Shown: positions 44,400 to 55,710 of the stretch, in pieces | Numbering within the stretch: position 1 is the first letter of the stretch | How the letters are laid out: each line of letters starts with the position of its first letter | From: Pontederia crassipes | Lineage: Eukaryota > Streptophyta > Magnoliopsida > Commelinales > Pontederiaceae | Assembly: GCA_030549335.1 (NCBI GenBank) | Contig: CM060187.1 | Span: forward strand, 8,618,001 to 8,682,000 | Length of the DNA stretch: 64,000 bases | Direction of reading: 5' to 3' | The notes under the pieces: generated by a model | What the model was told of the DNA's origin: nothing | Databases searched by the model: none | The model's input: the letters and a program-made list of their open reading frames with translations, nothing else | Program-made: the position numbers and the translations under genes

Positions 44400-45661
44400 A
44401 AGTGGTTCCAAGATAAAAATATCAGTTCCCACGAAATAAAATGAATCATTAACATCTGACTGTCATACATTGTAAGAGTCATATCCAAGCAAATAACTCA
44501 GCCCATCAAAGGAATCATGCCAGTCCCCGCTACAACTCAAGACATCACCAAAATATTTACGCAAATTATTGCTATAAATAAAAACATCACCAAAGAAAAT
44601 AATGCCATATCTTCTATGACAAACATAGAGCCAACTAATGCACATGCTAATGATTTTTTAAAATGACATGGAAGACTATAACAATCATCATAATAAATGA
44701 TTTTAGTTGAGCACAAGGTTTGATTTAAGGAAATGAATAATATTTTAGGCTCATAAAAAAATATTGAAATTATAATCAACCAATCAAAAGTGTTCAGTTC
44801 TAGAAAATATTCATTACAAAATTTCAACATATAGCTCAAATAAAGTGTTTCAACATTCAATGAAGAACAAAGTGGAATAGAAAATTCAGATTTAATGTTT
44901 GCATGCCATTCAATTCTTTTCTCAATTAAAACCTCAGACACATCCAGCAAATATAAACTTTGAAAAGTAAGAACTAGACTTTTCAAACTAGTTGTCATAA
45001 ACTCAATACATCTTTCAAATCCTTGCAAGAAGGAATTTATAACTTCATGTACTCCACTCAAATAATCATGTAAATGATTACTATAAATCAAAATACCTCC
45101 TAAGAAAATAATCACAAATCTTATGTGGAAAACACACAAAAGTTCAATTGATGTCAATTTCTCATTTGTAATGTAAAAATCATATGACCAACAGCAATAA
45201 TTATCTGAAGAAATGTTCTTAGTAAGACACAAGGGTTAGTTCAAGGAAATGAATAAGATTATACCCTTATCAAAAAATCTGAAAATCAATATAAGCCAAT
45301 CAAAGATGCTCAATATTACAAAATATTCATTCCAGAAATTCAATGTAAAGCATAAATAAAATGAACCATCACCCAACAAATATGAAAATGAAAAGGACGG
45401 ATGGCATTGAACACCTCTCTCAATTAAACCTTGCAAACTAGTCACATCAAACAAATATAAAGTTTCAAAGCAAGGAGATGGACCTTTCAAACATCCTGTC
45501 ATACACTCACTACAACCTCTTTTAGATCCTTGAATGATAGGAATTATAACTTCATGTAATTCATCTCCTACATATCTGCAAGGAAAAATTAGAATCAAAA
45601 GATAAAAGATGGTTAGTGTTAGGAGAAAAATTACTGAACTTTCTTTCTTTTGCCTCAACAC
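44400..45661 (-). pseudogene. Coding-like tandem repeats of unknown protein
   Basis: On the minus strand 45661-44537 stays in one frame with a single stop (45236-45238). It contains two diverged units: HEVI...QG...C...M...LK......F..LYL.DV, then FWNEYFVILSIFDWLILI / FCNEYFLELNTFDWLIII, each ending ILFISLN. Between units lies RFVIIFLGGILIYSNHLHDYL, and a third, frame-shifted partial unit has YGIIFFGDVFIYSNNL. The F-x-x-x-ILIYS pattern resembles the RT motif around the catalytic Asp pair, here GG or GD. Whether this is a duplicated RT remnant or another protein is open. Confidence 0.45.
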
Positions 45662-46337
45662 TCAAGTTTTTTTGCTCATATCTCTCTAGAGGTGGCCTTT
45701 CTAAACACTCAAGATCTAATCTTCTCTTATTCTCACAACTCTCATAATATTCAGCATCTAAATGTTGCATCTCAATGCTTTTAGAAGGTGGTCTTTCTAA
45801 GCACTCAAAAGTTGTGTAGCTATCATTTTCATCACTCAAGTTGTTACACTCATATTTTTCATCTTTGTCTTTCTCACAACTTTTAGAATTGTTTGGAGTT
45901 GCTGTACAATCAGCTTCCTCTTTCTTCAAGTGATGTTGTGCAACCAAGTTTTTCCTCTCTATGTTGTAGGCTTCTACACGCCCTTTAAGTTGCACCTGCT
46001 CTTCGTATGCTTCTTGAGGTGGCAATGGTGCTAAAGTTTTTCTTTCATCTTTGTGACATTTATAATGGTTGGTAACACCATCACGTGTCACACATCGATC
46101 ATATTGCCATGGTTGCCCCAAAAAAATATGACAAGCATGCATTGATACAACATCAAATAATACTTCATCAGTAAATCTTCCAATTTTAAATGACACAAGC
46201 ACCTGTTTAGTCACTTTGACTTCTCCTTCATCGTTTATCCACTGAAGTTTGTATGGTTTTAGGTGCTTTAAGGTTTGGTAGTCCAAACTTCTCCACCATG
46301 CAATGGCTAGCAAGATTGACACCGCTTTCACTATCAA
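45561..46337 (-). pseudogene. Gypsy protease C-terminal part with tail
   Basis: PYKLQWINDEGEVKVTKQ, FDVVSMHACHIFLGQPW and YDRCVTRDGVTNHY are the second half of the aspartic protease of gypsy elements of this kind (LLGRPW-type motif: here FLGQPW). A charged tail follows with two ECLERPP boxes 40-50 residues apart. The reading frame joins the upstream protease half only through a frameshift near 46265. Confidence 0.8.
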
Positions 46338-46722
46338 TAATCAGTCCACAAGTTCTGTCCAAAATACAACAACACGCATAGAAAACATTTTCTCGTTCAT
46401 GTGTTCTCCCTCCAATCTGAACATGTCTATGCCTTCTCCAACTTATAATAGAGGCTTCAACATCTTCCTCTTCCATCTCTTCGTGTATATCATCATCAGG
46501 AGCTCGCTGTCTTTGACAATCTCTTCTTTGATTTGGTTGTATAACTTGTTGTAATTGTGTAATTTGCACATCTACCTGATCATGAAGTTCAGTAATCATA
46601 TGTTCAAGATGTTGAAAATGTTGTGCCATGACTTCTATCATTCTTCTTTGATCAATTGCTTCTTTTCTAGGATTATGTTCTTTGTCATTTCCTGTTGACA
46701 TTGTGATAAATTTCTGCAGCAA
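46228..46722 (-). pseudogene. Gag N-terminus fused to protease N-terminal half
   Basis: MSTGNDKEHN, QRRMIEVMAQHFQHLEHMI, a coiled-coil-like stretch, then an acidic region and ISWRRHRHV; directly after comes CGLIIDSESGVNLASHCMVEKFGLP, the protease start. The gag core and zinc knuckle are missing. The active site reads DSE where DSG is needed. Start chosen at the Met at about 46701, which has a family-type MSTGN start; an upstream Met is also in frame. Confidence 0.8.
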
Positions 46723-47588
46723 AGGTTAATGATAAAAGAAATTTCAATACCTCAACTCTATTTGGCTTTTTCCTGAATTGTACTCACCACTCAGTCTTTT
46801 TTTTTTCTCTCTTGAACCCTCTAACGTTCTAAGAGAACTAATGCAAGTCAACACAAGGAAATGAGCAATTAAATCAATCTATTTATCAATATGATTACAA
46901 GATCAAAAGAAATCTTGAAGCTGAAATTAGAATAGAGCTCAGAAAAAAAAAAGAATGTCAAATAAGGATAGATATGTAATGTAATCAAAGATCACTGATT
47001 AATTGTATTAAATCATTCAAAATCTCATAAATTTCTTGTGCACCTTTCTCTCCAGAGATAAGCTTTCCTTTTTTTTTTCTTCTCCTTTTGAATCTTTCCT
47101 TTCAGTTTATTTTTCTCCTTTATCACCAGAATAAACTTTCGTTTTCTTTTCTTTCCTTCCTCTTCCTTTTGAATCTTTTCTTTCAGTTTTTTTTACAGAT
47201 TTTCTTTTCGAATTTTTTTTCTAGAAATTTTTTCCTTGTTCTTCTCTTTCCTCCTTTCTTACACTTTCCTTTTTAGTCCTTTTTTTTATTTTCGGAATTC
47301 ATTTCAATTTTTTTCGAAACTGCAGCAAACTTGAGAACAAATAAGGATGACGACTAGGGTTTCAACAACAAATAAGCATATTTTTGTGGTTTTCTTTTTT
47401 TAAAACTGCAATAGAATTTGAAGAACGCAAGGATGACGGCTAGGGCTTGAAGAACAAACAAAACCAAATAAGGAAGACGGCTAGGGTTTGAATAACAAAT
47501 AGACCAGAATTTTTTTTTCTTTTTTTTCTAGAAACTGAAATAGGGGACAATTGAATAATGAAAGATATCTAAAAAACCGAATCGAAAA
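46723..47588 (-). other. Leader of the non-autonomous gypsy
   Basis: Pyrimidine-rich on the plus strand (runs of TTTTCTTTCC), so purine-rich in the element's own sense. A GACGACTAGGGTTTCAACAACAAATA-like unit recurs three times near 47346, 47433 and 47471. No gene seen. Confidence 0.6.
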
Positions 47589-47604
47589 TGCGATTCTGAT
47601 ACCA
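47589..47604 (-). other. Primer-binding site, partial initiator Met match
   Basis: Minus strand TGGTATCAGAATCGCA; the first ten bases fit initiator Met tRNA, the rest do not, which may mean another tRNA. Confidence 0.7.
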
Positions 47605-47606
47605 AC

Positions 47607-48288
47607 TGATACGATGTTCAAGAACAATGCCTTGAGTGACGAAAATAATATATGATAATCAAATAAACGAGATCAAACGAATTTTTAAGGTAGCAGAATA
47701 TCAACCTCAAGATTACAATGAATCAAGCAATCGATATTACAAATAGATGAATTTAATAACAAGATAGCCAACCTTATAATTAACAGCGAAAGTTCTCGAA
47801 GAACGGGTTGTAGGAGTTCCCTCAAAGCAAAAGCAATTAAGCCAAGATATTCATAGATTCAAAGATGTCTGAAATAACAATAAACACCAGTATTTATAGG
47901 CCCTAAAAATAGAATTTGGGCTAGAAGAAAAGACCCTAACTTAGCCTACAAGAAAGGTAACTAGTTTCTTGAAATATGCAAATCAATTTCCTCTTGCAAA
48001 TCTCAGCAGAATTTGCATGTATAATTAATTCCGAAAATTCCAAATAAATATGGTAAGACCATGATTTATTTGGTCCAAGTTATGTTGACTCTTCATGCGG
48101 CCCAATTTGTAAAACATTGACAAGTTGGATCTGGTCCACTCGATCATGTAATTGGATAAGTTGTAAATTGCAAACATTCTTGATTATCTTCAATTTCCTT
48201 ACGTTTGAGATCCACAACATTATTCTTATCATCCAACTTTGCTAGAACATTATTCTATTAAATTATAGGCATTTCCCGGTTCATATCA
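47607..48288 (-). repeat. 5' LTR of the non-autonomous gypsy
   Basis: TGATACGATG...CATATCA, 682 bp, followed by the AATAT duplication. Confidence 0.93.
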
Positions 48289-48293
48289 AATAT

Positions 48294-48785
48294 GATGATA
48301 TAAAAATAGAGCTTAAAAGCAAAAGAAAAATAAGAATGTTAAAGTATGTGAAAAGTGTGATGTATTAAATGAAGAAAACTCTAGCTTGAAATTCTCAATT
48401 GAAAATGGAAAATAGTACACTAAAATCATTATGTGAAAAACAAAACGTAGAAAGTGCATGCTTGAACAAAGAAATTATAACTTAAAATTTAAAGTTGAAA
48501 AATTCTCAAATGTAAGTAAGATGTTAGATGCCATGCTTAGCAGATCTAGAATATCTTCAAATAAAAAGGGACTTGGTTTCAATTATTTTGAAAAGAAAAA
48601 TGACAAAAGAATTTTATTTGTTAAAGCATCGCATGATTACACAAAATCACATATTCTTGTTTTAATTGTGGATATGAAGGGCATTATTCTTATAATTGCA
48701 TAATTAGAAAATGAATAAGGGGATGAAGAAAATTTGGATTTCGAAAAGAACCATTACTAACCAAAATGCACCCAAACAAGTTTGG
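48294..48785 (+). pseudogene. Copia gag C-terminal part with second zinc knuckle
   Basis: Continues gag after the gypsy insertion. A coiled-coil-like Lys/Glu/Leu region (48300-48520) leads to KGLGFNYFEKKNDKRILFVKA, usual near the end of SIRE-like gag. CFNCGYEGHYSYNC (about 48660-48701, a different frame) is a complete CX2CX4HX4C knuckle. Confidence 0.82.
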
Positions 48786-49090
48786 ATACCAGAAAGATGA
48801 GACTCTTAATTTCTTCCTTGTAGAAAGCTTCTAAGTACAATAAACGTAAATGGTATTTTGGACAGTGGATGCTCATGACATATGATCGACGATGCATCAA
48901 ATTTCATCAATTTGGAAAAGAAAAATGGAGGAAAAAGTACCTTTGGAGACAATATCAAATGAAGAGTAATTAGTATGAGTAACGTTGGTAAGAATGACAA
49001 AGTGTATTTGGAAAATGTTTGGCTAGTTGAAAACTTAAAACATAGCTTAATTTGCATAAGTCAATTAATTATGTGATAAAAACTATTTAG
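48786..49090 (+). pseudogene. Copia aspartic protease
   Basis: ILDSGCS with the DSG active site near 48855, then a TGA where Arg is usual before HM, then DDASNFINLEKKNGG, STFGDN, VYLENVWLVENLKHSLICISQL. The frame holds apart from stops. Confidence 0.82.
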
Positions 49091-49129
49091 TCAATTTTGA
49101 AAAGACAAATGTTTGATACTAGATGAAAA

Positions 49130-50131
49130 CAATGGAGTTTACACATGGGCTTTAGGTACAATAATGTATACAAAATTGATTTTGATAACTTGAAAAATGA
49201 AAAATGTCTTAGTGCTATGCATAATGTCATAAACTTGTGACATAGAAGATAAGGACATGCAAACTATAAATTACTAAATAAACTTTGAAATCATGAATTA
49301 GTTAGAGGCTTGCACATATAGGTCAAATTTGAGAAAAACAATATCTGTGACTCATGTCTAAAAGGTAAACAAACCAGAAGTTCATTTAAATTAAAGGGAA
49401 TTATTAGTACATATAGGACTTTAGAACTTTTACATCTTGACTTATTTGGACCTATTGATGTGATAAACTTAGGAGGAAAAGATATGTATTTTTTATTGTT
49501 GATGATTTCTCTCATTCTACTTGAACTATTTTTCTTGCCAGTAAAGACGAAATGTTAAATATGTTTTCTAAATTTACAAAAAGAATTTAAAATAAATTTG
49601 AACAAAAGATTTCAAAAATTAGAAGTGACCATGGAGGAGAAAATGAAAATCATAAATTTGAGTTATTTGTGAAGAAAATAGAATTACTCATAATTTTTCC
49701 ACTCCAAGGACACCTCAACAAAATGGAATAGTAGAAAGAAAAAATAAGACTATACAAGAAATGGCTAAAAAAATTTTAAATGAAAGCAAATTACAAAAGT
49801 ATTTTTGGTTGGAAGCCCTAAACACGTCATGCTATGTTCATAATAGGATTTTACTTAGGCCTCTTGAGAACAAAATATGTTTTGAAGTGTTATATGATAA
49901 GAAACCAAATATCTCTTATTTCAAAGTTTTTTGTTGTAAATGCTATATTTTGAATGTCAAAGATAAACTAGGCAAATTTGATGACAAATGTGATGATAGT
50001 ATTTTTCTTGATTATTCTAGTACAAGTAAAGCGAATAGAGTGTTTAACAAAAGAACATTAGTTGTTGAAGAGTCTATTAATATTAAATTCAATGAAACTA
50101 ATGATTTTTTTTATGAGCAAGCAAGTACATG
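49130..50131 (+). pseudogene. Copia integrase
   Basis: Pre-integrase module with RRxGHANYKLL-type words near 49245 and CDSCLKGKQTRSSF (49350), then HLDLFGPI (first Asp, 49436), KIRSDHGGEN (second Asp, 49620) and NGIVERKN (Glu, 49725), all catalytic residues present in three frames. The C-terminal part is open at 49761-50132 (MAKKILNESKLQKYFWLEAL, CYVHNRILLRPL). Several stops and a short deletion near 49665 break it. Confidence 0.88.
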
Positions 50132-51197
50132 ATGATGATGAAGAAATAGTTAAAGTGCAAAGACAACTTAATGTTGTGGACATAGAGGAAGCAAAAGTTT
50201 ACACTCTAAAGGTGGAAGAAATGGAAGAATCTCAAAGAAAGAATAATCAAATCATCCCAAGAAATAGGAGACATGCCTCATCACACCCACTTATCAATAA
50301 CTAATATAAATGAAGGTATAGAAACTCTTTAAAAAAATCTATGTGCTTTTTTGGCTTTTCTTGCGAATTTTGAGCCCATCAATATAGATGAAGCACTTGA
50401 AGATTCAAATTGGATAAATTCAATGCGTGAGGAATTAAATAATTTTGAAAGAAATCAAGTGTGGAAACTTGTGGAAAGACCCAAGGACCATCCCATCATT
50501 GGAACCAAATGGGTCTTTCGAAATAAGTTAGATGAAAATGATGTCATTGTGAGGAACAAGGCTAGATTAGTGGCAAAGGGTTACAAATTGAAGGGATTTA
50601 TATTGAAGAAACTTTTGCACCTGTCACTATACTTGAGGCAATTCGAATGCTTTTCGCTTTTGCATGTAGGTTTTAAACTTTTTTCAAATGGATGTTAAAT
50701 CGGCCTTTTTATATGGTTTTATAAATGAGTAAGTTTATGTTGAACAACCTCAAGGTTTTGAAAATCCAAATTTCCCTCATCATGTTTTCAAACTTTCAAA
50801 AGCTCTTTATGGATTGAAGCAAGCTCCTCGAGCTTGGTACGAACGATTGAGTTCATTTTTATTAGAAAATAGTTTTCAAAAGGGAAAAGTTGACACTGCA
50901 CTATTTTTAAAATATTTTAAAAATGACATTTTAATAGTTCACATTTATGTTGATGATATTGTTTATGGTGCTACTAATGAATGCCTATGTAAAAAGTTTG
51001 AAATTCTTATTCAACAAGAATTTGAGATGAGTCTTGTAGGAGAGCTCACCTTTTTTCTAGGCCTACAAGTGAAACAATCAAGTGTGGCATCTTTCTCAAT
51101 CAATAAAAGTATACAAGAGAGTTGCTTAAAAGATTCGGAATGAATGAATACAAGCCGAGCACAACCCCTATGAGCACCACTACAAAATTGGACAAAT
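50132..51197 (+). pseudogene. Copia reverse transcriptase
   Basis: DEALEDSNWINSMREELNNF, NQVWKLVERP, IGTKWVFRNKLDE and NKARLVAKGY are classic copia RT starts (50380-50590). A frameshift near 50595 moves the frame. MDVKSAFLYGF (about 50688) carries the first Asp, LSKALYGLKQAPRAWYERL follows, and YVDDIVYGAT (50947) has the intact catalytic Asp pair. GELTFFLGLQV ends the domain. Confidence 0.92.
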
Positions 51198-51857
51198 ATG
51201 AAAAAGGCAAGTCCATTGATAAAAAAAAGGTATAGAGGCATGATTGGTAGCCTACTCTATTTAATGGCATCTAGACCAGATATAATGTTTAATGTATGCT
51301 TGTGTGCTAAGTTTCAATCCGCTCCCAAAGAATCACATTTAATTGTTGTTAAGAGGGTAATGCGCTATTTAAAGCATACATGTGAATTAGGTATTTGGTA
51401 TGATCGAAATTCTCCATTTGAATTACATACCTACACCGATGTGGATTTTTTCGGATGTAAAGCTTATAGGAAAAGCACTAGTGGGATGTGTTGCTTTCTT
51501 GTTAGGTCTCTCATTTCATGAGCTACCAAGAAACAAAACTTCATCCCACTTTTTACCGCCGAGGTCGAATATATAGTCGCCGGTAGTTGTTGTGCACAAA
51601 TATTATGGGTAAAATAATAATTGCTTGATTATGGAATGAATTGTTCCAATGTACCCATGAAGTGCGATAACACTAGTGCTATAGAAATGACCAAAAATCC
51701 AATTCAACACTCTAGGACTAAACACATTGACTTCTGATATCATTTCATTAGAGAGCATGTGATTCTTAAGGAATTACTATTGAACATATTTACAAAATTC
51801 TTGAGTGAGGAACGGTTTTGCATGCTTAGAAGGGAATTAGAAATGATCAAATATTGA
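51198..51857 (+). pseudogene. Copia RNase H and pol end
   Basis: RGMIGSLLYLMASRPDIMF, KRVMRYLKHTCELGIWY, YTDVDFFGCKAYRKSTSG (first Asp), FTAEVEYI (Glu), KCDNTSAIEMTKNPI (Asp) and RTKHIDF. Ends EERFCMLRRELEMIKY-stop. A few stops interrupt it (for example at 51520). Confidence 0.92.
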
Positions 51858-52270
51858 TTGCATATCAATTCTAAGTAAAAGTGACTTGGTTATGCAATAT
51901 CACTTTTGACATAAATTGAACATTAAAATCATTGCACAACACTTACATTTATGTGAAATAAATCCTTGGAACTAAATCTTAATGATTAAAATTTCAAAAA
52001 TTAGTGAAAAAATGGCTGTCAAACTAGGATCGGTCGACCGATATGATTCATCGATCGACCGATATATGGCTACGTCCGGCTGACATCCATCGACCGATGG
52101 ATTGTTTATTGCAAACAAATTATCTGATCGACCGCTAAATATATGGCTCCTTCCTTTCCGGCCGCTCTCTCCGTCTCCCTCTCGATTGCCCAGTCTCTGT
52201 CACTAGCGTTTGCTTCCTTCCAGCCCCTCTTCCGATCACCAAACCCCTTCCATTCCTTTCGGCCACCATT
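51858..52270 (+). promoter_or_regulatory. Spacer before the 3' ORF with GGTCGACCGAT motifs and TATA-like box
   Basis: Between 52029 and 52133 lie CGGTCGACCGATAT, ATCGATCGACCGATAT, CATCGACCGATGG and GATCGACCGC, the same motif family as in the LTR U3. They end shortly before TAAATATATGG (52135-52145) and a CT-rich stretch that leads into the ORF. A second, internal promoter for the 3' ORF is an inference. Confidence 0.5.
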
Positions 52271-53210
52271 GTGGAATCCATGGCCGACGACGACGAAGGG
52301 TATTCACGTATTCGACTAGTCTTTCAGTGTCGTCGTCATTTCTATGGCCCAAGTGGTAGCGTTCATGTCATCCCAAATAAGCCTGAACCTGATCCAGAAC
52401 CGGAATCCGAACTCGCACCTATCCAACGTGGACGAGGACGATCCCGTGGACGTGCTCGTCAGCCACCTTCCACTGACCCTACTGATTTTGATAGTTATCT
52501 CTCTGTCACTAGGACCATTTCTACTTCTTTTGATGCCTTGTACGCCTCTCGTGATGTCCAGCGTGCTTACACCGTTGATTGGGACACTTTGAACATTCTA
52601 GATGTTTAGGAGATGTTCGAAAACATCGATTGATTGCCACTTCTCTCGCTCACAGAGCGTGTGTCCCCATCTTGTTCATCATTTTTATGCGAAAATGACG
52701 ATCACTCGGGAAGTTATCATTACCTATGTTCTTGGCATGCCCATTTGTTTTGAAAGTGACTGTCTTTGTCATATCTTTGTTGTCCCATGCCCTTTACCCG
52801 GTCTCTACTCATTTGTCACTCATGTTTGGCCTTCCGATTATCTAACGATGGTTGATGGAATTAGTACGGTGTTTGGTGGACGAGATATCCACTATACTGT
52901 TGAATCGTCCCATAGGAATCTTCATCCATCCATGAAAATGGCTCACCACATTCTTAGTCGTATCATCACCTCTTGAGTCAGGCACTATACAAAGTTTACC
53001 CATTTTGATTTGTTCTTTCTCCATTGTTTGTATCCAATATGCTTCCTTTCTCCATTTTGGTCATTTCGTTTTCTATCACATGAATTCCACCTTCCAAAAG
53101 ATTTCCACTGGTCGACACCCCCTCTATTTTGGAGCCTAGATCACTAGGATTTTACTTTATTTTGGTGTCAGCATTCCTGTGGACGAGGAGTACATCAGAC
53201 CCTGCCCCAC
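52271..53210 (+). pseudogene. Additional 3' ORF of SIRE-like copia, N-terminal part
   Basis: Opens MESMADDDEGYSRIRLV; residues 35-70 are Pro/Glu and then Arg/Gly-rich (RGRGRSRGRARQPP). From residue 90 on: DALYASRDVQRAYTVDWDTLNI, and, after an in-frame TAG (52607-52609), PHLVHHFYAKMTITREVII and IYFESDCLCHIF-type residues. This matches the plant transposon protein domain often found after pol in SIRE and Athila elements; its role is unknown (an envelope role was once proposed for SIRE1). It is split at 53210 by the Athila-like element. Confidence 0.72.
53206..53210. repeat. TSD (CCCAC), left
   Basis: Identical to 63488-63492. Confidence 0.9.
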
Positions 53211-53324
53211 TGATCACTTGCTGATCACTATATGTTTCTAACCCATTTTAGATTAAATTCATACATATCGAGTCCCACTTTTGCCTATTTTTGGGCCAAT
53301 TATACTTGGAATGCAAACATTGTG

Positions 53325-53960
53325 ATAACTAGTTGATATTCCTCATTTCATACTTAATTTCATGTGCATAGAGGTTCTGAAATGCCAAAATTCATTAATA
53401 TTTAAATTATATGCCAAGTTATCATTTTGAGGACAAGTTATCATTATTATATGTCAACTTATCATTATTTTGAATGAACTGATTTTCACTGGTTTTCTTG
53501 CCCTAAATCCATCATTATCATGCATAAATCATATTTGGATAGTCACATCTCAACTTGTGCAAAGTTTTAAGTCCATTTGAACAAGTTATCATTTTTCAAG
53601 TGCCAAGTTATCGTTAAAGGGAAATTCTGTCATTTCGACATGCAAAACCATTAATTTTGCATAGGGACCTTAAGCAATCATCTTTTTATTGTTCTAACTC
53701 ATTGATGATCAAATTTCATCACATTTGGATAACCACAACTCAAGTTATCACAAGTTATCATTTTTAAGTCATATAAGTTATCGTTTTTGGCACCCAAGTT
53801 ATCACTCCTTTGAAATCTTATTCATATTTGATTTCTGCTGCACTCACTTGTTACCCTAGTCCATTTGATGCTTCTAATGCTTTGAATAACTTGCATTTGG
53901 ATAATTTCCAAGATTTTGACAAGTTATCATTTCCGGGTTCAAAACCATAAAGTTTTCATA
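53325..53960 (+). repeat. AAGTTATCA motif array
   Basis: About ten copies of (C/A)AAGTTATC(A/G) on the plus strand, with more near 54591, 55779 and 56349 and inverted TGATAACTTG at 55843 and 55979. Spacers are unrelated. Same array in the 3' LTR at about 60450-61090. Confidence 0.85.
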
Positions 53961-54251
53961 TAGATTTTCATTCCTGCATAACACATAATCCCATTTCATA
54001 TTTGAACTAGTTACCAGCAATATTCTAATCTCTATTTGTCAAAACACCATTCAAGCGCTTTGATGCTTGCTATTTTGGGGGTTGTAGCAGGGAGAAAAGG
54101 TGGCCAAAAAGTAGAAAAAAATGGGGGGACCACTGAATTCCTGCACCAAAAGTTGTCTGCAGCAGTGCAGATTCTTCCAGGCAGTAGACAGGTGGCTTAA
54201 TTAGGAGGATTAGAACATTCTGATGCTGATCAAAGGGTGGAAATGAGTGAT

Positions 54252-54260
54252 ATAAAAGGT
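54252..54260 (+). promoter_or_regulatory. LTR TATA box
   Basis: TATAAAAGG after GAGTGA, some 25-30 bp before a G-rich stretch; counterpart at 61356-61364. Confidence 0.6.
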
Positions 54261-54579
54261 GGAATTTCTGGAGGAGAGAGGGGGGCTGGACATTGAGGGT
54301 TTGGAGGAGGTTTCCTGCTGGAGCTATTGCTGCTGGAGGAGCTGCTGCCGAGGGCCTTGAAGCAATTATGATTTGTATCTGTTTCCCATTCCATTTTATG
54401 TCAGGTTCTATAAATATGAGGAGCTAAACTCCATTTCTTCTAGGATGGGGTAGTAGTTTAGATTAGTTTTGGATGGATATGGATAGAATTTGTAATCCTG
54501 CACTTTAATCAAATCTATTTTCAGATTTCAGAACCATTTTGCATTGATTCATGCCATTGATAGGTCTTATTTATAATCT

Positions 54580-55710
54580 ATAATTGAGAAGTTATCTTTA
54601 GATCTAACTCTTGTTCAGAGATGAATTAGGAATCAATGGCATGTTACTGGATTTCATTTTATTGCAATCTGATTTCTGAATTCTAGTTTTCTGATTTTCT
54701 GAATCTGATTCTGATTTGTATGGTTCTGAATTTGATTCCTGTGACTATTAAATATGTTCTTCATTTCTAACCTGATTAATTGAGTTCTTGGGAAGTTTCT
54801 ATTGTCCCTATCTTGTTCAGAAATGAATCAAGATTGTTTGGGCAATCATTTGACTCAAATCAGATTTTTCCACTGATTTCTGAATGAAAATCAGAATTCT
54901 GATTTTTTCTAATTTCCTATTGGAATCTGTTTTACCAATTGAGTCCCCTGAATTCTTCCAATCACTGATAAGTGAACTTTAGGGATGTCTTGTAGTCCAG
55001 AGATGGGTCAAGAATCAGTTGGTAAATTAGATTTCCATTGATTTAAAATTCTGATTTCTAAAATACTAATTTCTTGGTTTCTGGTTTTCTGAATTTCCTG
55101 AACCTGATTTTTCTGAACTTTTGGATCTGATTGTCATTAAGGATTGGATTAATTGAACAGCTGAGAAGCTAATATATGTCCTAATCTTATTCAGAAATTA
55201 ATCAAGATGTTTGACAATTCAGGATTCAGAAATCTGTTTCTTTCAAAAATCTGATTTTTGAATTTATTTCTGAAATCTATCCTGATTTTTCTGATTTTGT
55301 TTGGAATTTGATTTGCCAATTGTTAATCCATATTTCATTCAAATCACTGAGAGGTGTACTCTAGGAATCTCTTGCAGTCCAGAGATGGGTCAAGAGGCAT
55401 TTGGCAAATCTTAATTCCATCAATCTACATTGCTGATTTTCCTGAAATGTTGATTCTTGTTTTCTTATTTTAATTAAATTCTGATTTTCATTGTCAACCC
55501 TCATTTTAATTCACTACTGAGAGGTAGTCTTAAGGGCTTCCTTGAGATCCAGAGATGGGCCAAGGAGCAATGAAAATTGTGAATTCCTGTGGTCATATGT
55601 TTTGCATTTTCAACTGAATTGTGTTTGTGTGGATTTCAATTTACTTTGCAACCGAGAGGTTGATTTTAAATCCTCCTGGAATTCAGAGATGAATCAAGGA
55701 TCACAAGCAC
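54580..55710 (+). repeat. Seven degenerate tandem repeats in R-U5
   Basis: Cores like GAGAGGT...TCCAGAGATGGGTCAAGA lie near 54590, 54785, 54968, 55160, 55350, 55525 and 55660; between them are T-rich arms with CTGATTTCTGAATT words. Same set in the 3' LTR at 61690-62810. Confidence 0.85.

Larger units (their letters stand above)
43238..48288 (-). mobile_element. Non-autonomous Ty3-gypsy element: gag N-terminus, protease, repeats, no RT or IN
   Basis: LTRs of 670 and 682 bp (TGATAC...TATCA), PBS beside the right LTR, PPT beside the left one and a near-perfect TSD show a complete minus-strand unit. The interior codes for a short gag-protease fusion and then for a region of degenerate repeats; no RT palm, RNase H or integrase core is found. 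It is probably an internally deleted derivative of a larger gypsy element. It lies in the gag of the SIRE-like copia. Confidence 0.9.

Noticed and set aside
44400..45661. Calling a functional reverse transcriptase
   Set aside because: Only the ILIYS-type segment resembles RT; catalytic Asp residues are absent and neighbouring RT motifs are missing.
52271..53210. Envelope protein
   Set aside because: No signal peptide or membrane segment is visible; the domain resembles the plant transposon protein, whose role is not known.
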